From assembly GCA_019358945.1 (NCBI GenBank), contig JAHHIE010000020.1:35542-99541 (forward strand): a stretch of 64,000 bases of DNA. The letters run 5' to 3'. This stretch comes from Stenomitos rutilans HA7619-LM2. GTDB lineage: Bacteria; Cyanobacteriota; Cyanobacteriia; Leptolyngbyales; Leptolyngbyaceae. The notes below the pieces were generated by a model that saw nothing but the letters and a program-made list of their open reading frames with translations, was not told where the DNA came from and searched no databases. A program made the translations under genes and the position numbers. How positions within the stretch are numbered: position 1 is the stretch's first letter; every line of letters begins with the position of its first letter. Positions 53,982-63,938 of this stretch are shown piece after piece.

Positions 53982-54862
53982 CCTTCCGGCAATGGCCTCC
54001 CTTTCGGTTCAGGTAAAGCGGGGCCGCGCTCATAGGGCATTGGAATGTATTGCACGGACGGTTTGCCACCTTGAGCCTGAGGGAACAAATCCATAAGATT
54101 GTAAATTGCTCTGGGCAGTCCTACCGTGATCGGTAAACCGAGTTCAGTCGCTTCTTCAACCGTAACCGGGTAATCGTGAGTCACTCGCCCTGCTGTAAGG
54201 GCCTCAATGATAGGCTCAACGCGCTCCGGGGCAATTTTGGGATAGGGAATGGTGTCTTGTAACAACGTCCTCACAAAGCGTTGCACCTGCTGAATAGCTT
54301 TGCGCGATAGATCCGCCATAATCAACGTCTGGTCATCAATCTCACTGATCGGCTTTTGCTCCACAACCTTGAGGATACTGGCCGCCGCAAAATTACCAAG
54401 CTGCGGATCAACTGGCCCTAGAACCGCATTGGCATCCATCACGATTTCGTCTGCCGCTAAAGCCAGCATGGTACCACCACTCATTGCATAGTGAGGCACA
54501 AACACGCTCACCTTAGCGGGATGGCGAATAAGTGCTCGTGCAATTTGCTCAGTGGCAAGCACCAACCCACCGGGTGTGTGCAAGATTAAGTCGATCGGCA
54601 CATCAGGTGGTGTAAAGCGAATGGCGCGTAGCACTTGCTCAGAGTCTTCGATCGTAATGTAGCGTGAGAGCGGTATGCCTAAAAGGCTGATCGATTCCTG
54701 TCGGTGAATTAAGAGAATTGTGCGGCTATTGCGCTGACGCTCAAACTCTTTAATCGCTTGCACTCGCCGAAACTCAATTTGCCGACGCTGCCAGAGAGGC
54801 TGTAGCGACGAGAAGACTAGAAAGATCCAAAAGAGGTCAAAAAAGTTGAAGTTCAAAAGCAT
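53978..54862 (-). CDS. SDH-family Clp-fold serine proteinase, membrane anchored
   Basis: This 294-residue protein has an N-terminal membrane helix (LLNFNFFDLFWIFLVFSSL) and a ClpP/crotonase-fold domain of the serine dehydrogenase proteinase family (named after Ser-Asp-His). LILHTPGGLVLATEQIARAL is the oxyanion region, and YAMSGGTMLALAADEIVMDANAVLGPVDP contains the catalytic Ser and Asp; a later His in GRVTHDYPVT is the candidate third residue. It is related to SppA-type membrane proteases and probably degrades membrane or signal peptides. Its TAG stop codon lies in the CTAG target duplication of the IS701 remnant, so the reading frame is preserved. Confidence 0.87.
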   Translation of the reverse strand: MLLNFNFFDLFWIFLVFSSLQPLWQRRQIEFRRVQAIKEFERQRNSRTILLIHRQESISLLGIPLSRYITIEDSEQVLRAIRFTPPDVPIDLILHTPGGLVLATEQIARALIRHPAKVSVFVPHYAMSGGTMLALAADEIVMDANAVLGPVDPQLGNFAAASILKVVEQKPISEIDDQTLIMADLSRKAIQQVQRFVRTLLQDTIPYPKIAPERVEPIIEALTAGRVTHDYPVTVEEATELGLPITVGLPRAIYNLMDLFPQAQGGKPSVQYIPMPYERGPALPEPKGRPLPEG

Positions 54863-55102
54863 TGCTCCCTGAGGCGAAGGAAACTACCTGTTGCCTTCCA
54901 TTATTTCAGCTCGATTGGCAAAAAAAGTCTATCTGAAGATCGTCCTTCAAACTACAAGCAGAAGACAAATACCTTATTCAAGAATCGCATCTCTCCAAAG
55001 AGACAAATACTTCATGTCGCAATCCAATACTAACGGTAGTACGTTATACGCTTACCCGGCGTTAAGGTTTGAATGATAGTGTTTAGCTTTTGAGGAAACG
55101 TT

Positions 55103-55426
55103 ATGAGTACCGCTAAAGAGACTTCTAATAGCCCCCAGCCCGCTAGAGATAGCTCCGATCGCGTCGAGTCAGATGTTTACGATAGAGGTATTGTTCCTGC
55201 TGAAACAGCCGCTCGCAAAGAGCGAGAAGGCGAAGAGTATAAGACTCATCCAACTGAAGACAATTCTGACAGCGTGCAGACTGATGGGGGCTATACGGTA
55301 GACAAAGAAGGTCTGCTGAATAACTACGCCGTTGAACCCGAAATGTACTACGAAACCCCTGGTGATGCACGTCAACCGGAAGATGAACCACACATTAAAG
55401 AAGGTCAAGGGCCTGGTGTCGTTTAG
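55103..55426 (+). CDS. hydrophilic, probably disordered protein of unknown function
   Basis: This 107-residue protein is acidic, rich in Glu, Asp, Pro and Gly, and has no hydrophobic core, membrane segment or Cys. The ordered-looking parts are RGIVPAETAARKEREGEEYKTHPTEDNSD and TDGGYTVDKEGLLNNYAVEPEMYYE. TGAGGAAACGTT precedes the ATG, giving a good ribosome binding site. It resembles small stress-related hydrophilic proteins of cyanobacteria, but I cannot name a family. It is transcribed divergently from the SDH protease gene. Confidence 0.7.
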   Translation: MSTAKETSNSPQPARDSSDRVESDVYDRGIVPAETAARKEREGEEYKTHPTEDNSDSVQTDGGYTVDKEGLLNNYAVEPEMYYETPGDARQPEDEPHIKEGQGPGVV

Positions 55427-55908
55427 TCGTGACTGGAAATCGAATTTGCCAGGTTGATGAAATTTGAATAGCTATTGTAAGCCTGAGCCTCATCAATGAC
55501 TTAGGCTTGCGATAGAACAGATTATTAGGTCATAAGTATTTAAGTTACTAGCTCATAAATGTTTAAGTTTGAGTGACATGCTTTAAGTTTGAATGACATG
55601 CTCTGACGTGGAGGAATCTTACGTCAATGTTGCTTGCTAAAGCAGTCTCAAACCGTTTGTAAGAGAATGTTGTATTTGAACCAGTCAACAGTCAGCAATT
55701 ATGCAGATTTAATGATTGCTGATCGCTGAAGGCAAATTCAAAATCATTTTCGCAAACTAAGTGAATCGCTGTATGTAGTCATTGAGTGCTCCAAAAAGAG
55801 GCTTCATCCTATGATGTTGCGTACACCAAAATGACTGCCTAAATTCGGTACCGTTAAATTTTGTAGGAATTCAGATTAACGCGATCGCAGCACGGCCTTA
55901 AATGTTTG
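55427..55908. other. 482-bp gap with a 20-bp tandem direct repeat
   Basis: Two adjacent 20-bp copies of TTAAGTTTGARTGACATGCT lie at 55563-55582 and 55583-55602, preceded by a similar TTTAAGTTACTAGCTCATAAATG. The rest is AT-rich. No ORF or RNA gene is evident. The repeat could be an operator for the downstream DUF99 gene, but it is 300 bp away. Confidence 0.55.
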
Positions 55909-56493
55909 ATGGACCTCGAAACGCTCATTCGATTAAAACGGACGATTCGTGCGATCGGATTTGATGATGCGCCTTTTGTGCGACGGGCAAGCGAGCCAGT
56001 AGCAGTTGCAGGCGTGGTGTGTGCAGGCACCCGTTTTGAGGGCATGGTATGGACGCAGGTGCAACCTGATGGCTGGGAGGCGACCGAAGCCCTCGCGCAA
56101 ACGCTGCTTCGCAGCAAGTTCTTACCACAGGTGCATATTGTGTTACTGGATGGCATCTCGCTGGCGGGATTCAACGTGATTGATCTACCGCTCCTGGCTA
56201 AACAGTTAGAGCGTCCTTGCGTCTCCGTCATGCGCCGCTTGCCAAAGCTAAGCGCGATCGAATTTGCGATGCGACGGTTGCCTGACCCAGAGCGTCGGTT
56301 AGCGATGCTTCAACAAGCGGGCAGCATTCATGCACACCCACCGTTCTATTTTCAGGTTTGTGGCGCTGAGCCAGTCGTTACAGCAGCAGCACTCAACCAA
56401 TTAACCGATCGTGGGCATGTTCCTGAAGCACTGCGGTTAGCCCATCTAATCACAGCAGCCGTCGTTAAAGGCGAAAGTGGACGACAGGCGTAG
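55909..56493 (+). CDS. DUF99 family protein (EndoDU-like)
   Basis: This 194-residue protein matches the DUF99 family, whose archaeal members have been called endonuclease dU. AIGFDDAPF at the N-terminus and VLLDGISLAGFNVIDLPLL are the conserved blocks, followed by PCVSVMRRLP and GSIHAHPPFYFQVCGAEP. The fold is related to endonuclease V. The function in bacteria is unproven; action on deaminated or uracil-containing DNA is a reasonable guess. The track start is a TTG one codon before the ATG used here. Confidence 0.85.
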   Translation: MDLETLIRLKRTIRAIGFDDAPFVRRASEPVAVAGVVCAGTRFEGMVWTQVQPDGWEATEALAQTLLRSKFLPQVHIVLLDGISLAGFNVIDLPLLAKQLERPCVSVMRRLPKLSAIEFAMRRLPDPERRLAMLQQAGSIHAHPPFYFQVCGAEPVVTAAALNQLTDRGHVPEALRLAHLITAAVVKGESGRQA

Positions 56494-56578
56494 GGGAAGG
56501 GATGAGGGATGAAAGTTTTGAGTTTTGAGTTTTGAATTGCTTCCCTTGCCTCCTTGTCTCCCCTGCCCCCTGCTCCTG

Positions 56579-56680
56579 ATACCGATTTAAAGAATGACGG
56601 CTACAGATCAATCGGTGGGTAGGGGCAAGGCATTGCCTTGCCCCTACAGGATGTGCCGCATTTTCAAGTCAAATTGGTAT
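56579..56680. repeat. 102-bp MITE-like repeat, copy 3 (inverted)
   Basis: This is the reverse complement of the copies at 28-129 and 7784-7885, with ends ATACCGATTT and AAATTGGTAT and the same central GTAGGGGCAAGGC hairpin. It is immediately preceded by a pyrimidine-rich tract (TCTCCCCTGCCCCCTGCTCC). Confidence 0.88.
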
Positions 56681-56714
56681 GACTCCCGACTCCCATTCCC
56701 CACTCAAAAACAAA

Positions 56715-56745
56715 CTTGACGTGAACGTTAAAGTTGCGTTATAAG
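56715..56745 (+). promoter_or_regulatory. MerR-type promoter/operator upstream of the merR gene
   Basis: CTTGACGTGAACGTTAAAG (56715-56733) is a near-perfect dyad of the CTTxACGT-ACGTxAAG kind typical of MerR-family operators. It contains a TTGACG -35 box, and TATAAG (56740-56745) lies 18 bp beyond it, the long spacing of MerR-controlled promoters. A second site with 15 of 19 matches lies at 57175. This suggests autoregulation. Confidence 0.75.
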
Positions 56746-56763
56746 TAAAGCGTGAACGACAGA

Positions 56764-57141
56764 ATGCGTATCGGTGAATTTGCTGAACGGGCGGGGGTGA
56801 CACCTCGAACGGTACGGTACTACGAAAGTCTAGGGTTGCTTGGTCCCAGTGAGCGAGCGGGCGCAGGCTTTCGTTACTACACGGATGTAGAACTCGGTAT
56901 TCTGAACAAGATCAACATCTATAAGAAATTAGGTCTGAGCCTGGATGAGATCGCCGTTGTGCTGCCGCTCTACTCCCAAGATCCGACTGGAGTGCAGGGC
57001 AAACGGAAAATCGTCGAAATTCTCAAAGCACATCTCCAAGAAGCAGATGAGAAAATTGAAGCGTTGAATCAGTTTCGATCGGAACTCCAGGCAAACATCG
57101 ATCGCATTCAACAATGGATCGATGAGCGCACTGAGCGTTAA
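56764..57141 (+). CDS. MerR family transcriptional regulator
   Basis: This 125-residue protein starts MRIGEFAERAGVTPRTVRYYE, the MerR winged-helix DNA-binding domain, with GLLGPSERAGAGFRYYTD as the wing. A long dimerisation helix follows (KRKIVEILKAHLQEADEKIEALNQF). There are no Cys residues in the effector region, so a metal or iron-sulfur sensor is unlikely and an organic effector is more probable. The track starts with a GTG four codons earlier, but that codon lies 6 bp after the -10 box, so the ATG is preferred. It probably controls the downstream redox genes. Confidence 0.92.
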   Translation: MRIGEFAERAGVTPRTVRYYESLGLLGPSERAGAGFRYYTDVELGILNKINIYKKLGLSLDEIAVVLPLYSQDPTGVQGKRKIVEILKAHLQEADEKIEALNQFRSELQANIDRIQQWIDERTER

Positions 57142-57174
57142 ACATTTTTGGGGCAGTAATTTTTTTGCTCTAAA

Positions 57175-57193
57175 CCTGACGTTGACGTAAAAG
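57175..57193 (+). promoter_or_regulatory. second MerR-type operator, upstream of the carboxymuconolactone decarboxylase-like gene
   Basis: CCTGACGTTGACGTAAAAG matches the merR upstream site at 15 of 19 positions and has the same dyad. It lies 17 bp before the start of the next gene and 33 bp after the merR stop. It suggests direct control of that gene by this MerR protein. Confidence 0.65.
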
Positions 57194-57210
57194 TTAAAAA
57201 GGATAGGAAA

Positions 57211-57630
57211 ATGCAAACACTCCAACATGCAGAAACTCAAAATTGTTATGGACGGGGTTGGGGCAAGCGGAACGGAAGGGCTAGCGAAGCGGGTAAACCG
57301 GGTCTTGACAGCTTGAGAGGTTTTGCCCCAGATCTCGGCTACCCCATGATCGAGTTTGCCTTTGATGATGTGTATCCTCGTTCAGATCTGGTGAGATCAC
57401 AAGAAATTGCGGCGATCGCTGTGCTCACGGCACTCGGCAACGCACAGCCGCAGCTTAAAGTCCAGATTCACCATGCGTTGAACGTGGGCTGTACTCGTAC
57501 TCAGGTAGTGGAAGCCATGCTGCAAGTGGCTGTACATGTTGGCTTCACGGCTATTTCGCCTAGCACCACCACCGCAAAGGAAGTCTTCCAAGAGCGGGAT
57601 GCGCGAGCGAATGAACTCAACCACGCTTAA
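57211..57630 (+). CDS. carboxymuconolactone decarboxylase (CMD/AhpD-like) family protein
   Basis: This 139-residue all-helical protein resembles gamma-carboxymuconolactone decarboxylase: FAPDLGYPMIEFAFDDVYPR, SQEIAAIAVLTALGNAQPQLKVQIHHALNVGCT and TQVVEAMLQVAVHVGF. It lacks the CxxC of AhpD peroxidase partners, with a single Cys in GCTR, so a decarboxylase-like or unknown reaction is likelier. AAGGATAGG lies just upstream of the ATG. It probably forms an operon with the following SDR and aldo/keto reductases. Confidence 0.88.
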   Translation: MQTLQHAETQNCYGRGWGKRNGRASEAGKPGLDSLRGFAPDLGYPMIEFAFDDVYPRSDLVRSQEIAAIAVLTALGNAQPQLKVQIHHALNVGCTRTQVVEAMLQVAVHVGFTAISPSTTTAKEVFQERDARANELNHA

Positions 57631-57680
57631 CCGTTGGTTAGAGCCAAAGCAAGAAAAATTTAGGCAAGGAAGAGTTAAAC

Positions 57681-58430
57681 ATGGCAGGTAAGTTAGATGG
57701 AAAAGTGGCGATCGTCACTGGAGCCTCATCGGGTATTGGGGAAGCAACCGCGATCGCGCTGGCAGCAGAAGGTGCAACCGTGGCGATCGCAGCCCGCAGG
57801 AGCGATCGCTTAAACAAGCTCGCCAAGCACATTACAGAGAAAGGTGGACAAGTCTTGTCAATTACTGCTGATGTGTCTGACGAGGATCAAGTTAATGTCA
57901 TGATGCAAAAGACGCAAGCAGAATTTGGCAGAGTCGATATTCTCATCAACAATGCGGGTGTCATGCTGCTAGGCATGATCGACGGTGCTAATACCGAAGA
58001 CTGGCGGCGGATGATTAACCTCAACGTACTGGGGCTGATGTATGCTACGCACAAAGTTTTGCCGCTGATGAAAGCGCAGGGTGAAGGACATATTGTGAAT
58101 ATCTCGTCGGTTGCAGGTCGCGTCGCCAATGCCGGATCGGGTGTGTATAACGCTTCCAAGTGGGCAGTAGGAGCCTTCTCGGAAGCATTACGCAAAGAAG
58201 TTTATCAGAACAACATTCGCGTCACGATTATCGAACCGGGCTTGGTGGCAACGGAACTGCCGCAGCATGTGACCGACCCCAAAGCGAAAGAGACAACGGC
58301 TAACTTCTACGGTTCGGTCAAAAACTTGGACGCTGAAGATATTGCAGCGGCGATCGTCTATGCCGTGACTCAGCCATCGCACGTGAATGTCAATGAAATT
58401 CTGATTCGTCCCACAGAGCAAGAGCGTTAG
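57681..58430 (+). CDS. short-chain dehydrogenase/reductase
   Basis: This 249-residue SDR has TGASSGIGEATAIALAAEGA, INNAGVMLLG, a catalytic YNASKWAVGAF and the substrate-loop segment IIEPGLVATELPQHV. It belongs to the group of SDRs often annotated as oxidoreductases for aldehydes, quinones or sugars. The segment RRSDRLNKLAK supplies the NADPH-favouring basic residues. It starts 50 bp after the CMD-like gene. Function is probably in carbonyl detoxification under the MerR regulator. Confidence 0.93.
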   Translation: MAGKLDGKVAIVTGASSGIGEATAIALAAEGATVAIAARRSDRLNKLAKHITEKGGQVLSITADVSDEDQVNVMMQKTQAEFGRVDILINNAGVMLLGMIDGANTEDWRRMINLNVLGLMYATHKVLPLMKAQGEGHIVNISSVAGRVANAGSGVYNASKWAVGAFSEALRKEVYQNNIRVTIIEPGLVATELPQHVTDPKAKETTANFYGSVKNLDAEDIAAAIVYAVTQPSHVNVNEILIRPTEQER

Positions 58431-58461
58431 AACGCAAGCGATCTCTTTCTACACCTCACTG

Positions 58462-58714
58462 TCCAGGTTTAAAGCCTCAGCTTCCGAGTTCCAAGTTCCA
58501 TTATTCCAGTTCAGAACGCCATCATCCGAGTTCCAAGCTCTAACGTCCGAGTTCAAAACTCCATCATTCCAGTTCAGAACTTCATTATCCGAGTTCTAAA
58601 CACCATCTTTCGAGTGCAGAACTCCATTGTTTGAGATCAAAGCGCCGTCTTTCGAGTGCGGAACTTTATTGCTCAAGCTCAAAGTTCCATGATTCAGGCT
58701 TAAAGCTTCCTCGC
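58462..58714. repeat. 21-bp tandem repeat array, twelve degenerate units
   Basis: The region between the SDR and the first aldo/keto reductase divides into twelve 21-bp units (253 bp with one extra base). A representative unit is CCGAGTTCAAAACTCCATCAT; others include TCCAGTTCAGAACTTCATTAT. Many units centre on a short dyad of the GTTCxxAAC/GAGTTCxxAACTC kind. Stops occur in the frames I read, so it does not look coding. It has no spacer-repeat alternation and is not a CRISPR array. Confidence 0.88.
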
Positions 58715-58784
58715 GAGTAATCAAACTTCGATCGCAGGCATTTGCATTCGCACAAACGTAACCCATAAATCAGGAATCACGGTC

Positions 58785-59768
<984 letters not shown>

Positions 59769-59783
59769 AGCAACGCCGATAGA

Positions 59784-59877
59784 ACTTACGCAAACCTCGG
59801 AGGTTTCCAACCAGGAATCAAGCATCGTCATTAATGTCGTCGCTTAAACCTCCGAGGTTTTGGTCAAAGGCGTAAGT
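59784..59877. repeat. long inverted repeat between the two aldo/keto reductase genes
   Basis: ACTTACGC at the left and GCGTAAGT at the right bracket two inverted copies of AAACCTCGGAGGTTT. The inner palindrome shares ACCTCCGAGGT with the 33-bp REP-like family. It fills the intergenic gap and may be a diverged pair (BIME-like) of that family or a terminator/attenuator between the genes. Confidence 0.7.
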
Positions 59878-59914
59878 CTTGATCAATCAACAACTGTATT
59901 TAGAGGATAAATTC

Positions 59915-60901
<987 letters not shown>

Positions 60902-60994
60902 GTGTGGCGCACACCGCTGAAGGCACTGAAAAAGCTTGCTGGTAGAATTTGCTAGCTTTGAACCGCTGGAAATTCGCCACTTAATCTCCTGCAT

Positions 60995-61028
60995 ATTGCC
61001 CTATCTGGTCTGTACTGGATAGGGCAAT
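60995..61028 (+). terminator. terminator-like hairpin after the aldo/keto reductases
   Basis: ATTGCCCTATC pairs perfectly with GATAGGGCAAT across a 12-nt loop, 93 bp after the second reductase stop. The following bases TCTGC are not a strong U-run. It probably ends the cluster transcript. The remainder of the 312-bp gap to 61214 holds nothing else I can support. Confidence 0.65.
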
Positions 61029-61213
61029 TCTGCATCAGGCTAAAAGCCGCTGTGATTCAGTTGTTATACGGAACGAACGAACAGCAAAGTGAAGTAGCTT
61101 GATATAGCATCGAAGCCCTCATTCTTTATTCTGCTGCCGAATGAGTTACGGTTGCCTGTTCTGATGACGTAAAAATTAGTTGTCTTAATCGTAGAACGTT
61201 CATTGACTTTGCT

Positions 61214-62401
61214 ATGCCGCCCAAAAAAGAAAATAATGGATGCGGATGTTCAAGCATTCCAATTTCATTCATCATCGTTTTATTAGGGATTGGTTATTGG
61301 GGCTTTACACATTTCGATTTTCGCAAAATCAGTCAGCTCTTGCCGACGATGCAGCCACCAGCAACACTTACACCTCAGAAATCAACTGCTCCTCTTCTGA
61401 CTCCTGTGCCTGGACAAGTTGAAACCGCTGTTTCTCCACAAAAATCTTCCGGTACACCCGCTATTGCACAAGCACCTTTACGCAGTTCTTCTCCCAAGGC
61501 ATCCTTAACTCAAGCTCTTTGGGAGAAAAAGTTGATTCGAGGCATCTATTTAAGCCGCTATCAAGCGACTAATAATGCTGATGAACAAACGATTCGACAA
61601 CGGGTTCGCTATTACCATAGTCAAGGCATCAATACTATCATTCATGGGGTATGGGGCAATGGCTGCACGATGTATAAAAGCGAGGTCATGCAGCAAACGC
61701 TGGGTTACCAAAGTTGTCCCAATCAATTTCGAGATCAATGGCTAGATTGGCTCATTGACGAGGCGCATAAGCAGGGAATGCAAGTACACGCCTATTTTGA
61801 AAAGGGAATTAAAATCGACAAAAACAGTCCAATTTTCGACCTGGCAATCTCAAAGCGATGGCTCGTGCCTGGCGTTGATAAAACGTATACTGGTATCGAT
61901 CAATACGTACTGGATATGGATATTCCAGAGGTTGCTAATTTCTTTAGGAAAATATCAGTAGAGTTTGTCCAAAAGTATCCAACCATTGATGCTGTTCAGT
62001 GGGATGATTACTTGGGCTATTACGCTGGCTTACCTGGGAAAGAAGACCGCACGGCTCGTTTGACCAAGTTTGTGCAACAAATGCGATCGGACATGAAGAA
62101 AGCAAACCCGACCGTCAGTTTCGACCTTTGCCACCATAATCCTTACTGGGGTAAGCGTTACTTTGCAGCAGATTGGCAAAATTGGGGAGTCGATCGAGTC
62201 TTCATCCAAACCTATAACGATGCTAACCTCAATCAGGAATTGAATTACGCTAAACATTATGCAGGTGTAGCTATTACCGATCAACAACTGTATCGCTTAA
62301 AATCACTGCTTAAGAACACCGAAATTAAGAGCATTTTAGTCTTTCCTTCATCTGGAAAACCTGAAGAAGCCGCTGCCCTTGTTAGAAAAACTATTCAATG
62401 A
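61214..62401 (+). CDS. GHL10-like glycoside hydrolase family protein, membrane anchored
   Basis: This 395-residue protein has a short Cys-rich start (NNGCGCSS), one membrane helix (IPISFIIVLLGIGYWGF), a Pro/Thr/Ser-rich linker and a TIM-barrel domain from about residue 105. IRGIYLSRYQATNN, HAYFEKGIKIDKNS, AVQWDDYLGYYAG and FIQTYND match the glycosyl-hydrolase-like GHL10 (DUF187/family 10-like) group. The acidic QWDD segment may be catalytic. It should face the periplasm. Activity on peptidoglycan or polysaccharide is inferred; the family is poorly characterised. Confidence 0.82.
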   Translation: MPPKKENNGCGCSSIPISFIIVLLGIGYWGFTHFDFRKISQLLPTMQPPATLTPQKSTAPLLTPVPGQVETAVSPQKSSGTPAIAQAPLRSSSPKASLTQALWEKKLIRGIYLSRYQATNNADEQTIRQRVRYYHSQGINTIIHGVWGNGCTMYKSEVMQQTLGYQSCPNQFRDQWLDWLIDEAHKQGMQVHAYFEKGIKIDKNSPIFDLAISKRWLVPGVDKTYTGIDQYVLDMDIPEVANFFRKISVEFVQKYPTIDAVQWDDYLGYYAGLPGKEDRTARLTKFVQQMRSDMKKANPTVSFDLCHHNPYWGKRYFAADWQNWGVDRVFIQTYNDANLNQELNYAKHYAGVAITDQQLYRLKSLLKNTEIKSILVFPSSGKPEEAAALVRKTIQ

Positions 62402-62546
62402 GTAGTTTAAAAGAGTCAAATCCTTAACATCATTACAGCTATTTTCACTCGAATGAGCTACACCTTATCTCCTTTGATCCCTTGACTCCCTTGCTTGTAC
62501 TTCACTTGCTTGGAAATGGCTATGACTTATCCTAGAAAGAGAAAGC

Positions 62547-62864
62547 ATGGTAGATCCTTATAAACTATTCAAGTACAGCCTAGCTAATATTGCAGTAATC
62601 GTCTCTATTCCTGGATTGGGCGAACGACTATACGGAATAGCTGATCAAATGCGAGGCCAGCCTTTTGCAGATGTTGGAGTTGTTATGTATGAGCATAGCG
62701 GTAGAGCCTGGCTATTCTGGCTAGTAAGTTTCCTATCGTCATCTTGTTTTCTTATATTTATGCTTAAGCACTATCTCAGCCGAGAGAGCAGCCTACCGTT
62801 CTGGTTTGGAGGAATTACAATTCTTCTATGTTTACCCTGGTACCTTTTTGCTTTGGCATGGTAG
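62547..62864 (+). CDS. small membrane protein of unknown function
   Basis: This 105-residue protein has two or three hydrophobic segments (LANIAVIVSIPGLG weakly, LFWLVSFLSSSCFLIFMLKHY, FWFGGITILLCLPWYLFALAW). AGAAAGAGAAAG precedes the ATG. The codon use and membrane topology support coding. I do not recognise a family, and it has no clear operon partner. Confidence 0.6.
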   Translation: MVDPYKLFKYSLANIAVIVSIPGLGERLYGIADQMRGQPFADVGVVMYEHSGRAWLFWLVSFLSSSCFLIFMLKHYLSRESSLPFWFGGITILLCLPWYLFALAW

Positions 62865-63009
62865 TAATGAGGATCGTTTGCTCTAGTAACCGCAAGCTTT
62901 TCTAGGCTAAGTAAGTTGAATCAGTCCACCGATCGCCATTCGGATTACCAGTGAGTGTGTTACATCAGTAAGGTGTTATTAAGCGGCACTCAACTTTGGC
63001 AGGACGATC

Positions 63010-63864
63010 ATGATGAAGAGCGTTGTGGTTACGGGAGCATCAACGGGCATTGGCTGGGGTACGGTCAAAGTGCTCGCACAGAAGGGTTTTCATGTCTTTG
63101 GCAGTGTGCGGAAGGCAGAAGATGCCGATCGCCTCGTGGCGGAATTTGGCGAAGCCGTCACACCCCTCAAATTCGATGTGACGGATGCAGCGGCGATCGC
63201 CAGTGCTGCCAAAGAAGTACGAGAACGCTTGAACGGCGAAACTCTGTTTGGGTTGGTCAATAATGCGGGTATTGCCGTCTCTGGGCCGCTCATGCACTTG
63301 CCAATTGACCAATATCGGTTTCAGATGGAAATCAATCTCATCAGTCCGCTGGTTGTGACGCAAGCCTTTCTCCCGTTGCTGGGCACCGATCGCACCCTCA
63401 AAGGAGCATCCGGACGCATTATCAACATCAGTTCGGTTGGCGGCAAGATTGGTAGCCCCTTTCTGGGTGCCTATTCTGCCTCGAAACATGGACTGGAAGG
63501 GATGTCTGAAAGTTTGCGACGGGAACTCATGCTCTACGGCATTGATGTCATCATTGTGGGGCCAGGGCCGATCGCCACCCCGATTTGGGACAAAGCCGCT
63601 CAACTCGATCTCTCCATCTATGCCCAAACAGATTACGCAGACGCGACAAAGAAATTAGGTGATTACGCTATCAACCGAGGACGACAGGGCTATCCACCGG
63701 AACGGGTTGGCGAAGTCATCTGGGAAGCGCTCACGGCTGCCAAACCGCGCACACGCTACGCGATCGTTCCCAAACCTCTCACGAATTGGATACTGCCAAG
63801 CCTGCTACCTAAACGATGGGTAGACAAAATCATTGCCGATCGCTTTGACCTCAAACGCAAATAG
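63010..63864 (+). CDS. short-chain dehydrogenase/reductase
   Basis: This 284-residue SDR has TGASTGIGWGTVKVLAQKGF for cofactor binding, VNNAGIAVSGPL, a catalytic YSASKHGLEGM and a C-terminal segment of about 60 residues (RYAIVPKPLTNWILPSLLP) beyond the usual core, typical of the retinol/17-beta-hydroxysteroid dehydrogenase-like group. AGGA precedes the ATG pair. It probably acts on a hydrophobic alcohol or carbonyl. No operon partner is visible. Confidence 0.92.
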   Translation: MMKSVVVTGASTGIGWGTVKVLAQKGFHVFGSVRKAEDADRLVAEFGEAVTPLKFDVTDAAAIASAAKEVRERLNGETLFGLVNNAGIAVSGPLMHLPIDQYRFQMEINLISPLVVTQAFLPLLGTDRTLKGASGRIINISSVGGKIGSPFLGAYSASKHGLEGMSESLRRELMLYGIDVIIVGPGPIATPIWDKAAQLDLSIYAQTDYADATKKLGDYAINRGRQGYPPERVGEVIWEALTAAKPRTRYAIVPKPLTNWILPSLLPKRWVDKIIADRFDLKRK

Positions 63865-63938
63865 TTTGAATATATATAGCAATCCCAAGTCAGTTGTGAG
63901 AAATTAGGGAGGACTCAGACAAGGTTGAGGGTAGTTGT

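Noticed and set aside
58462-58714. Possible CRISPR array
   Set aside because: The units are contiguous 21-mers that diverge throughout; there are no constant repeats separated by unique spacers, and no cas genes are nearby.
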